Below are positions 27,814-36,031 of a stretch of DNA of 64,000 nucleotides, in pieces. Source of the stretch: Balneolaceae bacterium (GTDB taxonomy: Bacteria > Bacteroidota > Rhodothermia > Balneolales > Balneolaceae). Made by a program: the position numbers and the translations under genes. How positions within the stretch are numbered: the stretch's first letter is position 1; each line of letters begins with the position of its first letter. Location of the stretch: contig JAGYJQ010000010.1 in assembly GCA_018401935.1 (NCBI GenBank), positions 1 through 64,000 of the forward strand, in the 5' to 3' direction. The notes under the pieces are model-generated. The model had not been told where the DNA came from. It did not search any database and saw only the letters and a list, made by a program, of their open reading frames with translations.

Positions 27814-27884
27814 CACAAAAGATGTACACCTTATAATAAAATAGTATATTCCAACACACTCACTAACTAAATACCTATACCATC

Positions 27885-28931
27885 ATGGCATTATTAAATT
27901 TCGGCGGAGTAGAAGAAGAAGTGGTAACACGAGAAGAATTCCCACTCGCCAAAGCTATTGAAACCCTAAAAGACGAAACTATTGCGATCTTAGGTTATGG
28001 CGTTCAAGGACCCGGCCAAGCATTGAATCTTAGAGATAATGGTTTCAACGTAATTATAGGCCAACGAAAAGGTTCTAAAACCTGGGATAAGGCCGTAGCT
28101 GACGGTTGGGTTCCCGGCGAAACCCTCTTTGAATTAGAAGAGGCGTGCCAAAGAGGAACCATTCTACAGTACCTACTATCCGATGCCGGTCAAATTTCAG
28201 TATGGCCAACAGTTAAAGAAAACCTTAGCCCTGGAAAGGCACTTTATTTCTCACACGGATTCGGAGTTACCTTTAATGAGCGGACAGGAATTGTCCCTCC
28301 GGATAATGTTGATGTAATACTCGTTGCACCAAAAGGTTCCGGCACTTCCCTGCGTCGTATGTTCCTAGAAGGTCGTGGATTGAATTCGAGCTTTGCTATT
28401 TTCCAAGACAGTACCGGACGCGCGAAGGAACGCGTAGTAGCATTAGGCATAGGAGTAGGTTCAGGATATTTGTTCCCTACTACCTTTAAAAAAGAAGTCT
28501 ATTCGGATCTAACCGGGGAAAGAGGAACGCTCATGGGAGCCATACAAGGTATTTTCGCGGCTCAATACGAAGTGCTTCGTGCCAACGGTCATAGCCCCTC
28601 CGAAGCCTTTAACGAAACCGTAGAAGAACTTACCCAATCGCTTATGCCTTTGGTAGCTGAAAATGGAATGGATTGGATGTACGCCAATTGTTCTACCACC
28701 GCCCAACGTGGCGCATTAGATTGGTGGAAGAAATTCAAAGACGCTACAAAGCCTGTTTTTGAAGATCTTTACAAAGAAGTTGCCAGTGGAAATGAAGCCC
28801 AAAAATCCATCGATTCTAACAGCAAGGACGATTACCGTGAAAAATTAGAAATCGAACTTGCAGAGCTTCGCGATTCAGAAATGTGGCAAGCCGGTAAAAC
28901 AGTTCGTACCTTGCGCCCAGAGAATAACTAA
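27885..28931 (+). CDS. ilvC: Ketol-acid reductoisomerase
   Basis: IlvC isomerises and reduces acetolactate/acetohydroxybutyrate with NAD(P)H. The 348-residue protein is the short class I form. It has the nucleotide loop GYGVQGPGQALNLRDNG (about residues 38-54), VAPKGSG, SHGFGV, and the knotted-domain metal site EVYSDLTGERGTLMGAIQG plus the ETVEEL helix. A QRKGSKTW loop after beta-2 includes basic and Ser residues compatible with NADPH. It follows ilvN after 71 bases. Confidence 0.95.
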   Translation: MALLNFGGVEEEVVTREEFPLAKAIETLKDETIAILGYGVQGPGQALNLRDNGFNVIIGQRKGSKTWDKAVADGWVPGETLFELEEACQRGTILQYLLSDAGQISVWPTVKENLSPGKALYFSHGFGVTFNERTGIVPPDNVDVILVAPKGSGTSLRRMFLEGRGLNSSFAIFQDSTGRAKERVVALGIGVGSGYLFPTTFKKEVYSDLTGERGTLMGAIQGIFAAQYEVLRANGHSPSEAFNETVEELTQSLMPLVAENGMDWMYANCSTTAQRGALDWWKKFKDATKPVFEDLYKEVASGNEAQKSIDSNSKDDYREKLEIELAELRDSEMWQAGKTVRTLRPENN

Positions 28932-28944
28932 TTAGTTCCAATCA

Positions 28945-30243
28945 TTGAGTTCACAACACCAATCCGACATCGATTTACTGCAACCCGAGACACCCTCTGC
29001 TAGTGTGACGATTCAGGATATAGAGGATGCTGCGCATAAGCTCGAAGGCATCGCTCATCGAACTCCCTTGATTTATAACGAATTATTGTCCGAGCAGTAT
29101 CAAGCCAACATTTGGCTTAAACGAGAGGATCTTCAAGTTGTACGCTCCTACAAAATTAGAGGGGCTTACAACATGATCCAATCACTGCCGGAGGCGGAAA
29201 CCCAACATGGTGTGGTTTGTGCTAGTGCAGGTAATCACGCGCAGGGAGTGGCTTTTGCCTGCCGTAAGAAGGGCATCAAAGGGACCATTTTTATGCCGGT
29301 CACTACTCCTGAACAAAAAGTTAAGCAGGTAAACATGTTTGGCCGGGAGTTTGTAGAGGTGGTCTTAGATGGCGACACCTTTGACGACGCTTTTGCCCGT
29401 GCCACCCAGTTTTGTGAAGAAACAAATGCTGCCTTTATACCCCCTTTTGATCATCCAAAAATCATTGCTGGTCAGGGTACCGTTGGAAAAGAACTTTGGG
29501 AAGATGCCGATTTTCCCATCGACTACATCATAGCTCCTGTTGGCGGTGGTGGCCTTTCTGCTGGAATTGGTAGCTATATTAAAGCATACTCCCCTCAAAC
29601 CCAAATCATTGGTGTCGAACCTGAGGGTGCGCCAGCAATGCTCAAGTCTATTGAAGCGGGTAAAGTCGTCACCCTTGACGAAATCGACAAATTTGTGGAT
29701 GGGGCTGCGGTAAAAAAAGTCGGTTATTTCACCTTCGAAATTTGTTCCAAAGTGTTGGATCAAATCATTACCGTACCCGAGGGAAAGGTATGCGGAACCA
29801 TACTAAATTTGTACAACGAACAGGCCATAGTGGTTGAGCCCGCAGGAGCGCTGTCCATTACCGCACTTGATAACTGCAGGGAACAAATCAAAGGGAAGAA
29901 TGTTGTGTGCGTACTAAGCGGTAGCAACAATGACATTATGCGAACGGCTGAAATTAAAGAGCGTTCATTAATGTACGAAGGGCTTAAGCATTATTTTATT
30001 GTGGATTTCCCTCAAAGAGCCGGTGCGCTACGCGAATTTCTGGGTGATGTACTAGGCCCGGATGACGACATTACCTATTTCGAATACTCGAAAAAGACCA
30101 ACAAAGATTTAGGTCCTGCCCTCATTGGATTAGAGCTCAAAAACAAAGAGGATATTCAGCCACTGATCGATCGGATGAACGCGAAGCAACTTAGCTTTGA
30201 ATACGTAAACGATCACCCACAATTGTTTCGTTTTATTGCCTAA
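28945..30243 (+). CDS. ilvA: Threonine ammonia-lyase (biosynthetic threonine dehydratase)
   Basis: IlvA deaminates threonine to 2-oxobutyrate, feeding isoleucine synthesis. The 432-residue protein has the PLP lysine in SYKIRGAYN (about residue 69), SAGNHAQGVAFAC, the PVGGGGLSAGI glycine loop and CVLSGSNND. One C-terminal ACT-like regulatory domain (about residues 345-432, HYFIVDFPQRAGALREFLG) probably binds isoleucine or valine. The start is TTG 28945: an in-frame stop lies at 28933 and the next ATG is beyond the PLP lysine. It closes the ilv operon, 13 bases after ilvC. Confidence 0.95.
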   Translation: MSSQHQSDIDLLQPETPSASVTIQDIEDAAHKLEGIAHRTPLIYNELLSEQYQANIWLKREDLQVVRSYKIRGAYNMIQSLPEAETQHGVVCASAGNHAQGVAFACRKKGIKGTIFMPVTTPEQKVKQVNMFGREFVEVVLDGDTFDDAFARATQFCEETNAAFIPPFDHPKIIAGQGTVGKELWEDADFPIDYIIAPVGGGGLSAGIGSYIKAYSPQTQIIGVEPEGAPAMLKSIEAGKVVTLDEIDKFVDGAAVKKVGYFTFEICSKVLDQIITVPEGKVCGTILNLYNEQAIVVEPAGALSITALDNCREQIKGKNVVCVLSGSNNDIMRTAEIKERSLMYEGLKHYFIVDFPQRAGALREFLGDVLGPDDDITYFEYSKKTNKDLGPALIGLELKNKEDIQPLIDRMNAKQLSFEYVNDHPQLFRFIA

Positions 30244-30258
30244 AGCGATTGCTGGGGC

Positions 30259-30280
30259 AGAGATGGAATCTCTATTTTAC
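30259..30280 (+). terminator. Weak hairpin after ilvA
   Basis: AGAGAT-GGA-ATCTCT (30259-30273) is a perfect 6-bp stem followed by ATTTTA. It lies between the convergent ends of ilvA and sdhB. The 3-base loop and short U-stretch make it a weak candidate terminator. Confidence 0.3.
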
Positions 30281-30300
30281 CTGTTTTATGCTCTTAGGGT

Positions 30301-31056
30301 TTAGCCTTGTAAAACCGCACGAGCATAATCGCGACGCATATCCGCAATAGCAGCTATTGAGATTTCTTTCGGACATACCGCTTCGCATTCGCCGAAGTTG
30401 GAGCAATCTCCAAAGCCTTCCTCTTCCATCTGTTCTACCATAGCCACTACTCGATTGCTTCGTTCTACATCGCCCTGAGGTAGATGCGATAGGTGCGAAA
30501 TTTTAGCACTAGTAAACAGCGACGCAGAAGCATTTGGACACGCCGCTACACAAGCTCCACAACCAATACATGCGGCGTAGTCAAAGGCTAGGTCAGCATC
30601 GTTTTTCGGAATGGGTCTAGCATTGGCTTCTTGGGCAGAACCCGTTTTAACCGATACATAACCGCCTGCTTCTATAATACGATCAAAAGCCGAACGATCT
30701 ACCACCAAATCTTTTATCACCGGGAAGGCAGAAGCACGAGGCGGTTCAATCGTAATGTGATCTCCATCGGAGTAATTTCTCATGTGCAATTGACAACAAG
30801 CCGTTCCTTTTTTAGGCCCATGTGCTTGTCCGTTAATCACCAGATTACACGATCCACAAATACCCTCGCGGCAATCGTAATCAAACTCGACGGGATCCTT
30901 TCCCTCTAGCTGTAATTCTTCGTTGAGCACGTCCAACATTTCTAAGAAGGACATATGTTCGTTTACAGTCGATAGAGTTCTGTCTTCAAAATATCCCTTT
31001 GCAGTGGGGCCACTTTGTCTCCAATATCGTAGATGAATGGTCATATTAGTACTCAT
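30301..31056 (-). CDS. sdhB: Succinate dehydrogenase/fumarate reductase iron-sulfur subunit
   Basis: SdhB passes electrons from SdhA to the membrane anchor. The 251-residue protein has the [2Fe-2S] ligands in [16 protein letters not shown] (about residues 62-77), followed by a CC pair. The ferredoxin-like clusters are in [15 protein letters not shown] (about 157-171) and [15 protein letters not shown]. It belongs to the larger-loop form found in Bacteroidetes and other type B enzymes. It is last in sdhC-sdhA-sdhB, 12 bases after sdhA. Confidence 0.95.
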   Translation of the reverse strand: MSTNMTIHLRYWRQSGPTAKGYFEDRTLSTVNEHMSFLEMLDVLNEELQLEGKDPVEFDYDCREGICGSCNLVINGQAHGPKKGTACCQLHMRNYSDGDHITIEPPRASAFPVIKDLVVDRSAFDRIIEAGGYVSVKTGSAQEANARPIPKNDADLAFDYAACIGCGACVAACPNASASLFTSAKISHLSHLPQGDVERSNRVVAMVEQMEEEGFGDCSNFGECEAVCPKEISIAAIADMRRDYARAVLQG

Positions 31057-31068
31057 AAAAATATCCTC

Positions 31069-32994
31069 TTATTTGTAACTACGTTGCTTTAGTTCAACAA
31101 ATTCAAAATTTAACACTTCTTTATGGAGTTCTTCTTCAAGTACTCCATTGCGATCTTTAAACTCCCAGGCGGATACATAATTGAACTCTTCGTCGTTACG
31201 AATGGCTTCCCCTTCCTCCGTTTGGAATTCCTCTCGAAGGTGACAACCGCACGATTCCTCTCGATCCAATGCATCCATGGCCATAAGCTCAGCTAATTCG
31301 AAGAAATCAGCCACACGTCCGGCAAACTCCAGGTATTTATTGTAATTATTTTTTTCCCCTGGAACATAGACATTGGTCCAAAACTCATCGCGTAAGCTAC
31401 GAATATCGGCAATGGCTTCTTCCAGGCCTTCCTTGGTTCTGGAAATTCCAATCTTATCCCATACAATACGACCGAGCGTTCGATGAAAATCGATGATGGT
31501 TCGTTTACCATTTATATTCAAGAGACGATCAATACTATCCTGAGCTTGCTTAGCAGCGGTTTCAAAAGCTTCGTGATCGGTGCCATAACGCGTACCTGGT
31601 TTTACATCTGCCAGGTAGTTACCAATGGTACTTGGCAGTACAAAATACCCATCGGATAGGCCTTGCATAAGGGCCGATGCACCCAAACGATTTGCTCCAT
31701 GGTCAGAGAAATTGGCTTCGCCTGCGGCAAATAAACCTGGAATATTGGTCATTAAATTATAATCCACCCAAAGACCCCCCATTGTGTAATGCACGGCTGG
31801 GAAAATGCGCATCGGCTGTGAGTATGGATCTTCACCAGCAATGTTTGCATACATATCGAATAGGTTTCCATACTTAGCCGCAATTACATCCTTACCGTCG
31901 CGGGCAATAGCATCTCGGAAATCTAAGTAAACGGCCAATCCAGTTTCACCCACCCCGAGACCTTGGTCACAGACCACCTTGGCATTTCGAGAGGCCACAT
32001 CTCTTGGTACTAAATTCCCAAAACTCGGATATTTTTCTTCTAAATAATAAAACCGCTCGTCCTCCGGAATATCGTTTGGATGACGATTGTCTCCTTTTGT
32101 ACGAGGTACCCAAACGCGCCCATCGTTGCGCAAACTTTCGCTCATCAGGGTTAGTTTGGATTGATAATCTCCTGAAACAGGAATACATGTTGGGTGCACC
32201 TGTACAAAGCTGGGGTTGGCAAACAATGCACCTTTTTTGTGTGCTCGCCAAGCAGCTGTCACATTTGAATTTTTAGCATTGGTGGACAAATAAAATACAT
32301 TTCCATAACCACCTGTGGCTAATATGACCGCATCGGCTTCGTGCCGGCAAATTTCGCCAGTTACTAAATCTCGGGTTATAACACCTCGTGCTTTACCGTC
32401 AATAATGACGACCTCAAGCATTTCGTGCCGGGTGAAGTACTCAATTCCGCCTAATTCTACCTGACGCATCATAGCCTGATACGCACCTAAGAGTAACTGC
32501 TGTCCCGTTTGACCCCGCGCATAGAATGTTCTACTCACCTGAGCTCCACCGAAAGAACGGTTTGCTAACAATCCGGAATACTCACGGGCAAAAGGAACCC
32601 CCTGCGCTACAGCCTGATCAATAATACTGTTGGATACTTCGGCCAAACGATAAACATTCGCCTCACGTGAGCGGTAATCCCCCCCTTTGATGGTATCATA
32701 AAATAATCTCCACACACTGTCGCCGTCATTGGGATAATTTTTTGCCGCATTAATTCCACCTTGAGCGGCGATAGAATGAGCTCGACGCGCCGAATCTTGG
32801 ATACAAAAACTTTTAACTTTGTAGCCCATCTCAGCCATACTTGCTGCAGCCGCTCCGCCCGCTAATCCTGTTCCCACAATAATGACCTCGTACTTACGAC
32901 GATTGTTGGGGGCAACCAACTTCATATCTTTCTTATGACGGCTCCATTTTTGCTCTAGTGGGCCCTCTGGAATTTTTGCATCTAATGAAATCAT
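31069..32994 (-). CDS. sdhA: Succinate dehydrogenase/fumarate reductase flavoprotein subunit
   Basis: SdhA holds covalent FAD and the dicarboxylate site. The 641-residue protein has the FAD loop [20 protein letters not shown] (about residues 39-58), the flavinylation His in [23 protein letters not shown], a [16 protein letters not shown] segment with the catalytic Arg, and [12 protein letters not shown]. The length (about 640) is that of Bacteroidetes/type B enzymes. The C-terminal [13 protein letters not shown] is typical. It lies 16 bases after sdhC. Confidence 0.96.
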   Translation of the reverse strand: MISLDAKIPEGPLEQKWSRHKKDMKLVAPNNRRKYEVIIVGTGLAGGAAAASMAEMGYKVKSFCIQDSARRAHSIAAQGGINAAKNYPNDGDSVWRLFYDTIKGGDYRSREANVYRLAEVSNSIIDQAVAQGVPFAREYSGLLANRSFGGAQVSRTFYARGQTGQQLLLGAYQAMMRQVELGGIEYFTRHEMLEVVIIDGKARGVITRDLVTGEICRHEADAVILATGGYGNVFYLSTNAKNSNVTAAWRAHKKGALFANPSFVQVHPTCIPVSGDYQSKLTLMSESLRNDGRVWVPRTKGDNRHPNDIPEDERFYYLEEKYPSFGNLVPRDVASRNAKVVCDQGLGVGETGLAVYLDFRDAIARDGKDVIAAKYGNLFDMYANIAGEDPYSQPMRIFPAVHYTMGGLWVDYNLMTNIPGLFAAGEANFSDHGANRLGASALMQGLSDGYFVLPSTIGNYLADVKPGTRYGTDHEAFETAAKQAQDSIDRLLNINGKRTIIDFHRTLGRIVWDKIGISRTKEGLEEAIADIRSLRDEFWTNVYVPGEKNNYNKYLEFAGRVADFFELAELMAMDALDREESCGCHLREEFQTEEGEAIRNDEEFNYVSAWEFKDRNGVLEEELHKEVLNFEFVELKQRSYK

Positions 32995-33010
32995 GATTAA
33001 CTCTCCTTAC

Positions 33011-33712
33011 TTAATACGCAATTAATGAACCCGTTCCACCTGTCACAAATATGTAGACAGGGATAAAAATAAAACCCAACATAAGTACCATGGTAAATAT
33101 GTAGGCTCCTAACTTAAAGGCTTGAGTGTTGTTCTTACTCGTTACGCCTAATGAGGTAAACGCACTCCAGGCTCCATGGAAGAGGTGAAGCATGACCAAG
33201 CTAAGCACCACAACATACCCAAGGGCAATGTACCAAGTAGTAAAAGAATCAATTACCAATTGCCGTAAATCTCTCATCGGCTCACCATCGGCGGACATGA
33301 TCATTTCTGTTTCCCCAAACTTAAACGACCAAATGTGAACTACCAAGAACACCAATATGGTGATACCGGATAAAATCATACTCCTGGATGCCAAATTCTG
33401 ACGGCTTGCACCCCCTCTAGATTTATAGACTTCGTATCCAGAAGAGCGTGCCTTCCGCTTTCCCAACCAAATGGAGATTCCTAGGTACGAATGGTACAAC
33501 ACAAAAAATAACAAACCGGCCTCGGCAATATAGAGTAGTATTCCTAGGCTTTCTAATTTTTTGGTATATATGTTAAACGCTTCGGCAGACGCAAAAATGG
33601 CATAGTTACCAGCCAAATGAACAACCAAAAAAAGCATTAATGCGATTCCGGTAATTCCCGTCATTAATTTTCTGCCTACCTGCGATTGTAACGCCTTAAT
33701 AATCGTTGGCAT
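33011..33712 (-). CDS. sdhC: Succinate dehydrogenase cytochrome b subunit (type B, single anchor)
   Basis: The 233-residue protein has five hydrophobic helices with conserved His residues (in VVHLAGN, YHSYLGIS, VVHIWSF and LHLFHG) that would ligate two b hemes. This is the single-polypeptide anchor of type B succinate:quinone oxidoreductases. The start at ATG 33712 (MPTIIKALQSQVGRKLM) matches the family; an upstream ATG at 33769 would add 19 unrelated residues. It is the first gene of the sdh operon on the minus strand. Confidence 0.93.
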   Translation of the reverse strand: MPTIIKALQSQVGRKLMTGITGIALMLFLVVHLAGNYAIFASAEAFNIYTKKLESLGILLYIAEAGLLFFVLYHSYLGISIWLGKRKARSSGYEVYKSRGGASRQNLASRSMILSGITILVFLVVHIWSFKFGETEMIMSADGEPMRDLRQLVIDSFTTWYIALGYVVVLSLVMLHLFHGAWSAFTSLGVTSKNNTQAFKLGAYIFTMVLMLGFIFIPVYIFVTGGTGSLIAY

Positions 33713-33864
33713 GATGATAGATTTTGTACTACAGTTTATACTTCTATTCAGAGCCATGCATACCGGCATAGACTCTTTGTTAGTTAATAGGTGGAATATA
33801 ATAAATTGTATGGCTAAAGTTCTTTAGATTCCGTCCATATTTTCACAGAAAAAGGCTTTTTTTT

Positions 33865-34509
33865 ATGTTCTTGCCACGCCAAAATACGTACCCCTCGCTT
33901 AAAACAAAATCCTCGGTCTTTTGTTGCCACTTAATTCCCATTTCTGACCCCGAAGAAGTCCCTAGCCACATTAACCAGTTAAGAAAAACATACTACACAG
34001 CCGCTCATCATTGTTGGGCTTGGAGGCTGTTGGAACCGACCGAAGCTAGCCTTCATTGGCAGGAACACCAAAGTGACGATGGCGAGCCAAGAGGTACCGC
34101 CGGGTTTCCTATTTTACATCGGCTTCATCATCACGAAATCGTGAATACCTTAGCGGTGGTTATACGAGAGTATGGAGGGACAAAATTGGGGAAGGCAGGA
34201 CTGATCTCGGCTTATGCGGATGCTACAGATCTGGCCATTAACCAAGCCGAGCTTATTCCGCAGCAAGCCTGTTACCTATTGCACATTGAAAATTCATACG
34301 ATCAAGAAAATCTGCTAAAGCAGTGGATGCATCAGTGGCAGTTACCACTGGTATCCTCAGAATTTGGAATGCAGGTGTGCCGATCGTTTCAGCTTAGTTG
34401 GGATCTATATGAAGACATACATGAAGACCTGCACGCAGAGCTTCGAAGCTGGGAGCACCTCGATGTTCGATGGGCGTGGGGTGAATTAGCAGTACGCCCA
34501 ACGATCTAA
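33865..34509 (+). CDS. YigZ/IMPACT-family protein
   Basis: The 214-residue protein carries the UPF0029/IMPACT signature: TAAHHCWAWRL (about residues 52-62), DDGEPRGTAGFPIL (about 75-88), and VVIREYGGTKLGKAGLISAYADAT (in order near 100-123). A smaller C-terminal domain follows, as in E. coli YigZ. The family is linked to translation or ribosome-associated processes in eukaryotes (IMPACT), but the bacterial role is unresolved. It starts at ATG 33865 and is divergent from sdhC by 152 bases. Confidence 0.9.
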   Translation: MFLPRQNTYPSLKTKSSVFCCHLIPISDPEEVPSHINQLRKTYYTAAHHCWAWRLLEPTEASLHWQEHQSDDGEPRGTAGFPILHRLHHHEIVNTLAVVIREYGGTKLGKAGLISAYADATDLAINQAELIPQQACYLLHIENSYDQENLLKQWMHQWQLPLVSSEFGMQVCRSFQLSWDLYEDIHEDLHAELRSWEHLDVRWAWGELAVRPTI

Positions 34510-34554
34510 CACCGAGTTAACTGCTAAAACAAGTCTATCTCTCCTTTACGAGGC

Positions 34555-34580
34555 AGGTGTGTAAAAACCATACACCTTTT
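34555..34580 (+). terminator. Probable intrinsic terminator after the YigZ-like gene
   Basis: AGGTGTGT (34555-34562) pairs with ATACACCT (34570-34577) with one G-U, loop AAAAACC, followed by TTTTC. It ends one base before the stop of the convergent LolA-like gene. The U-tract is short. Confidence 0.5.
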
Positions 34581-35354
34581 CTACCAAGTGGCCTCCAAAA
34601 ATGTGGCTGGGTTAAAAATGGCGGAGTCTAGAGTTGCTGGTACCTGAATATTGAAGTATTCCTCGTAAAGCATTCGCTGTCCATTCATAGTAAATACAAC
34701 CTCGGGAGCTACCCATCCCCCTTTAATGGGTTCGTACTTGTTAAATTGGACTTCCTGCATGGTTCCAGCCCTACCAGGCTTCAAACTACGTACAAACAAT
34801 AAACGCTCTTGTTCTATCCAAAATTGAGCCAAACTATCCGAAGGAGCATCCACTCCAACCACCCAAACCGCTTTACCCTGCCACTCGTCGGCGTACATTT
34901 TGGTCATGTCGTAGCCTACAGAGCGAAGCTGCTCCATACTTTTAGCAGGCGCTTGCTTATAAATATCAAAGCCCAACACTAATAAATCATGCACTCTGGG
35001 CATTTCCTGGATAGCTTGACCATTAGCATAGCCGTATTGCACCCCATCTTTAAAGAGTATCCCATTACCAGAATTTTTTTTATCAAAATGTATGGCAAGT
35101 GCTCCAGGTGCTTCCAAGGCTTCATACCACCATTGTACTCGCTCAACCTGCCCGTCCGCTGTATAAAATGTCGTCTTTTGATCAAAAGTCAGGTGAGTAT
35201 ACCAATCCTGCTGGTATCGCTCAACCATCTGTTGAACAAGGGCCATGGGATTCTCGGGTTCTACAGAGGAACGTGACTCTTGGGTTTCCGGTTTAACAGT
35301 TGTTGACAGTGAAAGAGACGATACGACGAACAAAAGAAGAAAATAAACAGACAT
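34581..35354 (-). CDS. LolA-like periplasmic protein (outer-membrane lipoprotein-sorting fold)
   Basis: From ATG 35354 the protein has 257 residues with a hydrophobic signal segment (about residues 2-18). The mature part opens with a helix (MALVQQMVERYQQ) and then alternating strands (THLTFDQKTTFY, VERVQWWYEALEAPGALAIHF, GILFKDGVQYGYANG), the half-barrel pattern of LolA/outer-membrane lipoprotein-sorting proteins. A WVVGVDAPSDSLAQFWIEQERLLFVR hairpin also fits. No lipobox is seen. A TTG four codons earlier is an alternative start. Its exact client is unknown, and it is not in an obvious operon. Confidence 0.65.
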   Translation of the reverse strand: MSVYFLLLFVVSSLSLSTTVKPETQESRSSVEPENPMALVQQMVERYQQDWYTHLTFDQKTTFYTADGQVERVQWWYEALEAPGALAIHFDKKNSGNGILFKDGVQYGYANGQAIQEMPRVHDLLVLGFDIYKQAPAKSMEQLRSVGYDMTKMYADEWQGKAVWVVGVDAPSDSLAQFWIEQERLLFVRSLKPGRAGTMQEVQFNKYEPIKGGWVAPEVVFTMNGQRMLYEEYFNIQVPATLDSAIFNPATFLEATW

Positions 35355-35485
35355 ACTTACAACCAATCGTTTTGTTGTGGTTTAGCTTAGTAAAGGTTAT
35401 TTGTTCCAAACTTACCATATATTCAAGATTGTTAACACCGATAATTTTTTAGTACTATTCAACCAATACATTCAGAACGTTATAT

Positions 35486-36031
35486 ATGAAAATTTATACC
35501 AAACAAGGCGATCAAGGACAAACTGCTCTATTCGGTGGTGACCGTGTTTCAAAACATAGTATTCGCATCGAAACCTATGGCACTGTTGACGAACTTAACT
35601 CCATTTTAGGAGTGGCCATAGCTAATGATCACCAACCTTTTACAGGTGAGGTTATTAACGAGGTTCAACATCAACTCTTTATTCTAGGTGCAGACTTGGC
35701 TACTCCCTCTCATTTAGATGCCCGAATCGATCGAATCTCTGAGCAAGAAGTGCAATACCTAGAACAAAAAATAGATTTCATGGAAGAAAGTCTTCCGCCC
35801 CTGAAAAATTTCATTTTACCTTCTGGAAGTATGGCCGGTGCCACGCTGCATCATGCCCGTACTGTTTGCCGCCGAGCCGAACGATTGGCTGTGGTGTGCA
35901 GCAATCAAGAAAAAATTAACGACATGGTGCTTCAGTATCTGAACCGTCTAAGTGACTTTTTGTTTGTATTGGCGCGCTATGAGAATCACCAAAGCGGATG
36001 TCTAGAAAACCCTTGGATTCCAAAAAAATAG
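35486..36031 (+). CDS. Cob(I)alamin adenosyltransferase (PduO/MMAB type)
   Basis: This enzyme makes adenosylcobalamin from ATP and cob(I)alamin. The 181-residue protein has the N-terminal KIYTKQGDQGQTALFGGDRVSK ATP-binding segment, the YGTVDELNS helix, FILPSGSMAGATLHHARTVCRRAER with the family's R-x-x-x-R-R-A-E-R, and LNRLSDFLFVLAR near the C-terminus. The length is standard. It implies use of a B12-dependent enzyme elsewhere in the genome. Its 3' end overlaps the start of the next gene by 34 bases. Confidence 0.94.
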   Translation: MKIYTKQGDQGQTALFGGDRVSKHSIRIETYGTVDELNSILGVAIANDHQPFTGEVINEVQHQLFILGADLATPSHLDARIDRISEQEVQYLEQKIDFMEESLPPLKNFILPSGSMAGATLHHARTVCRRAERLAVVCSNQEKINDMVLQYLNRLSDFLFVLARYENHQSGCLENPWIPKK

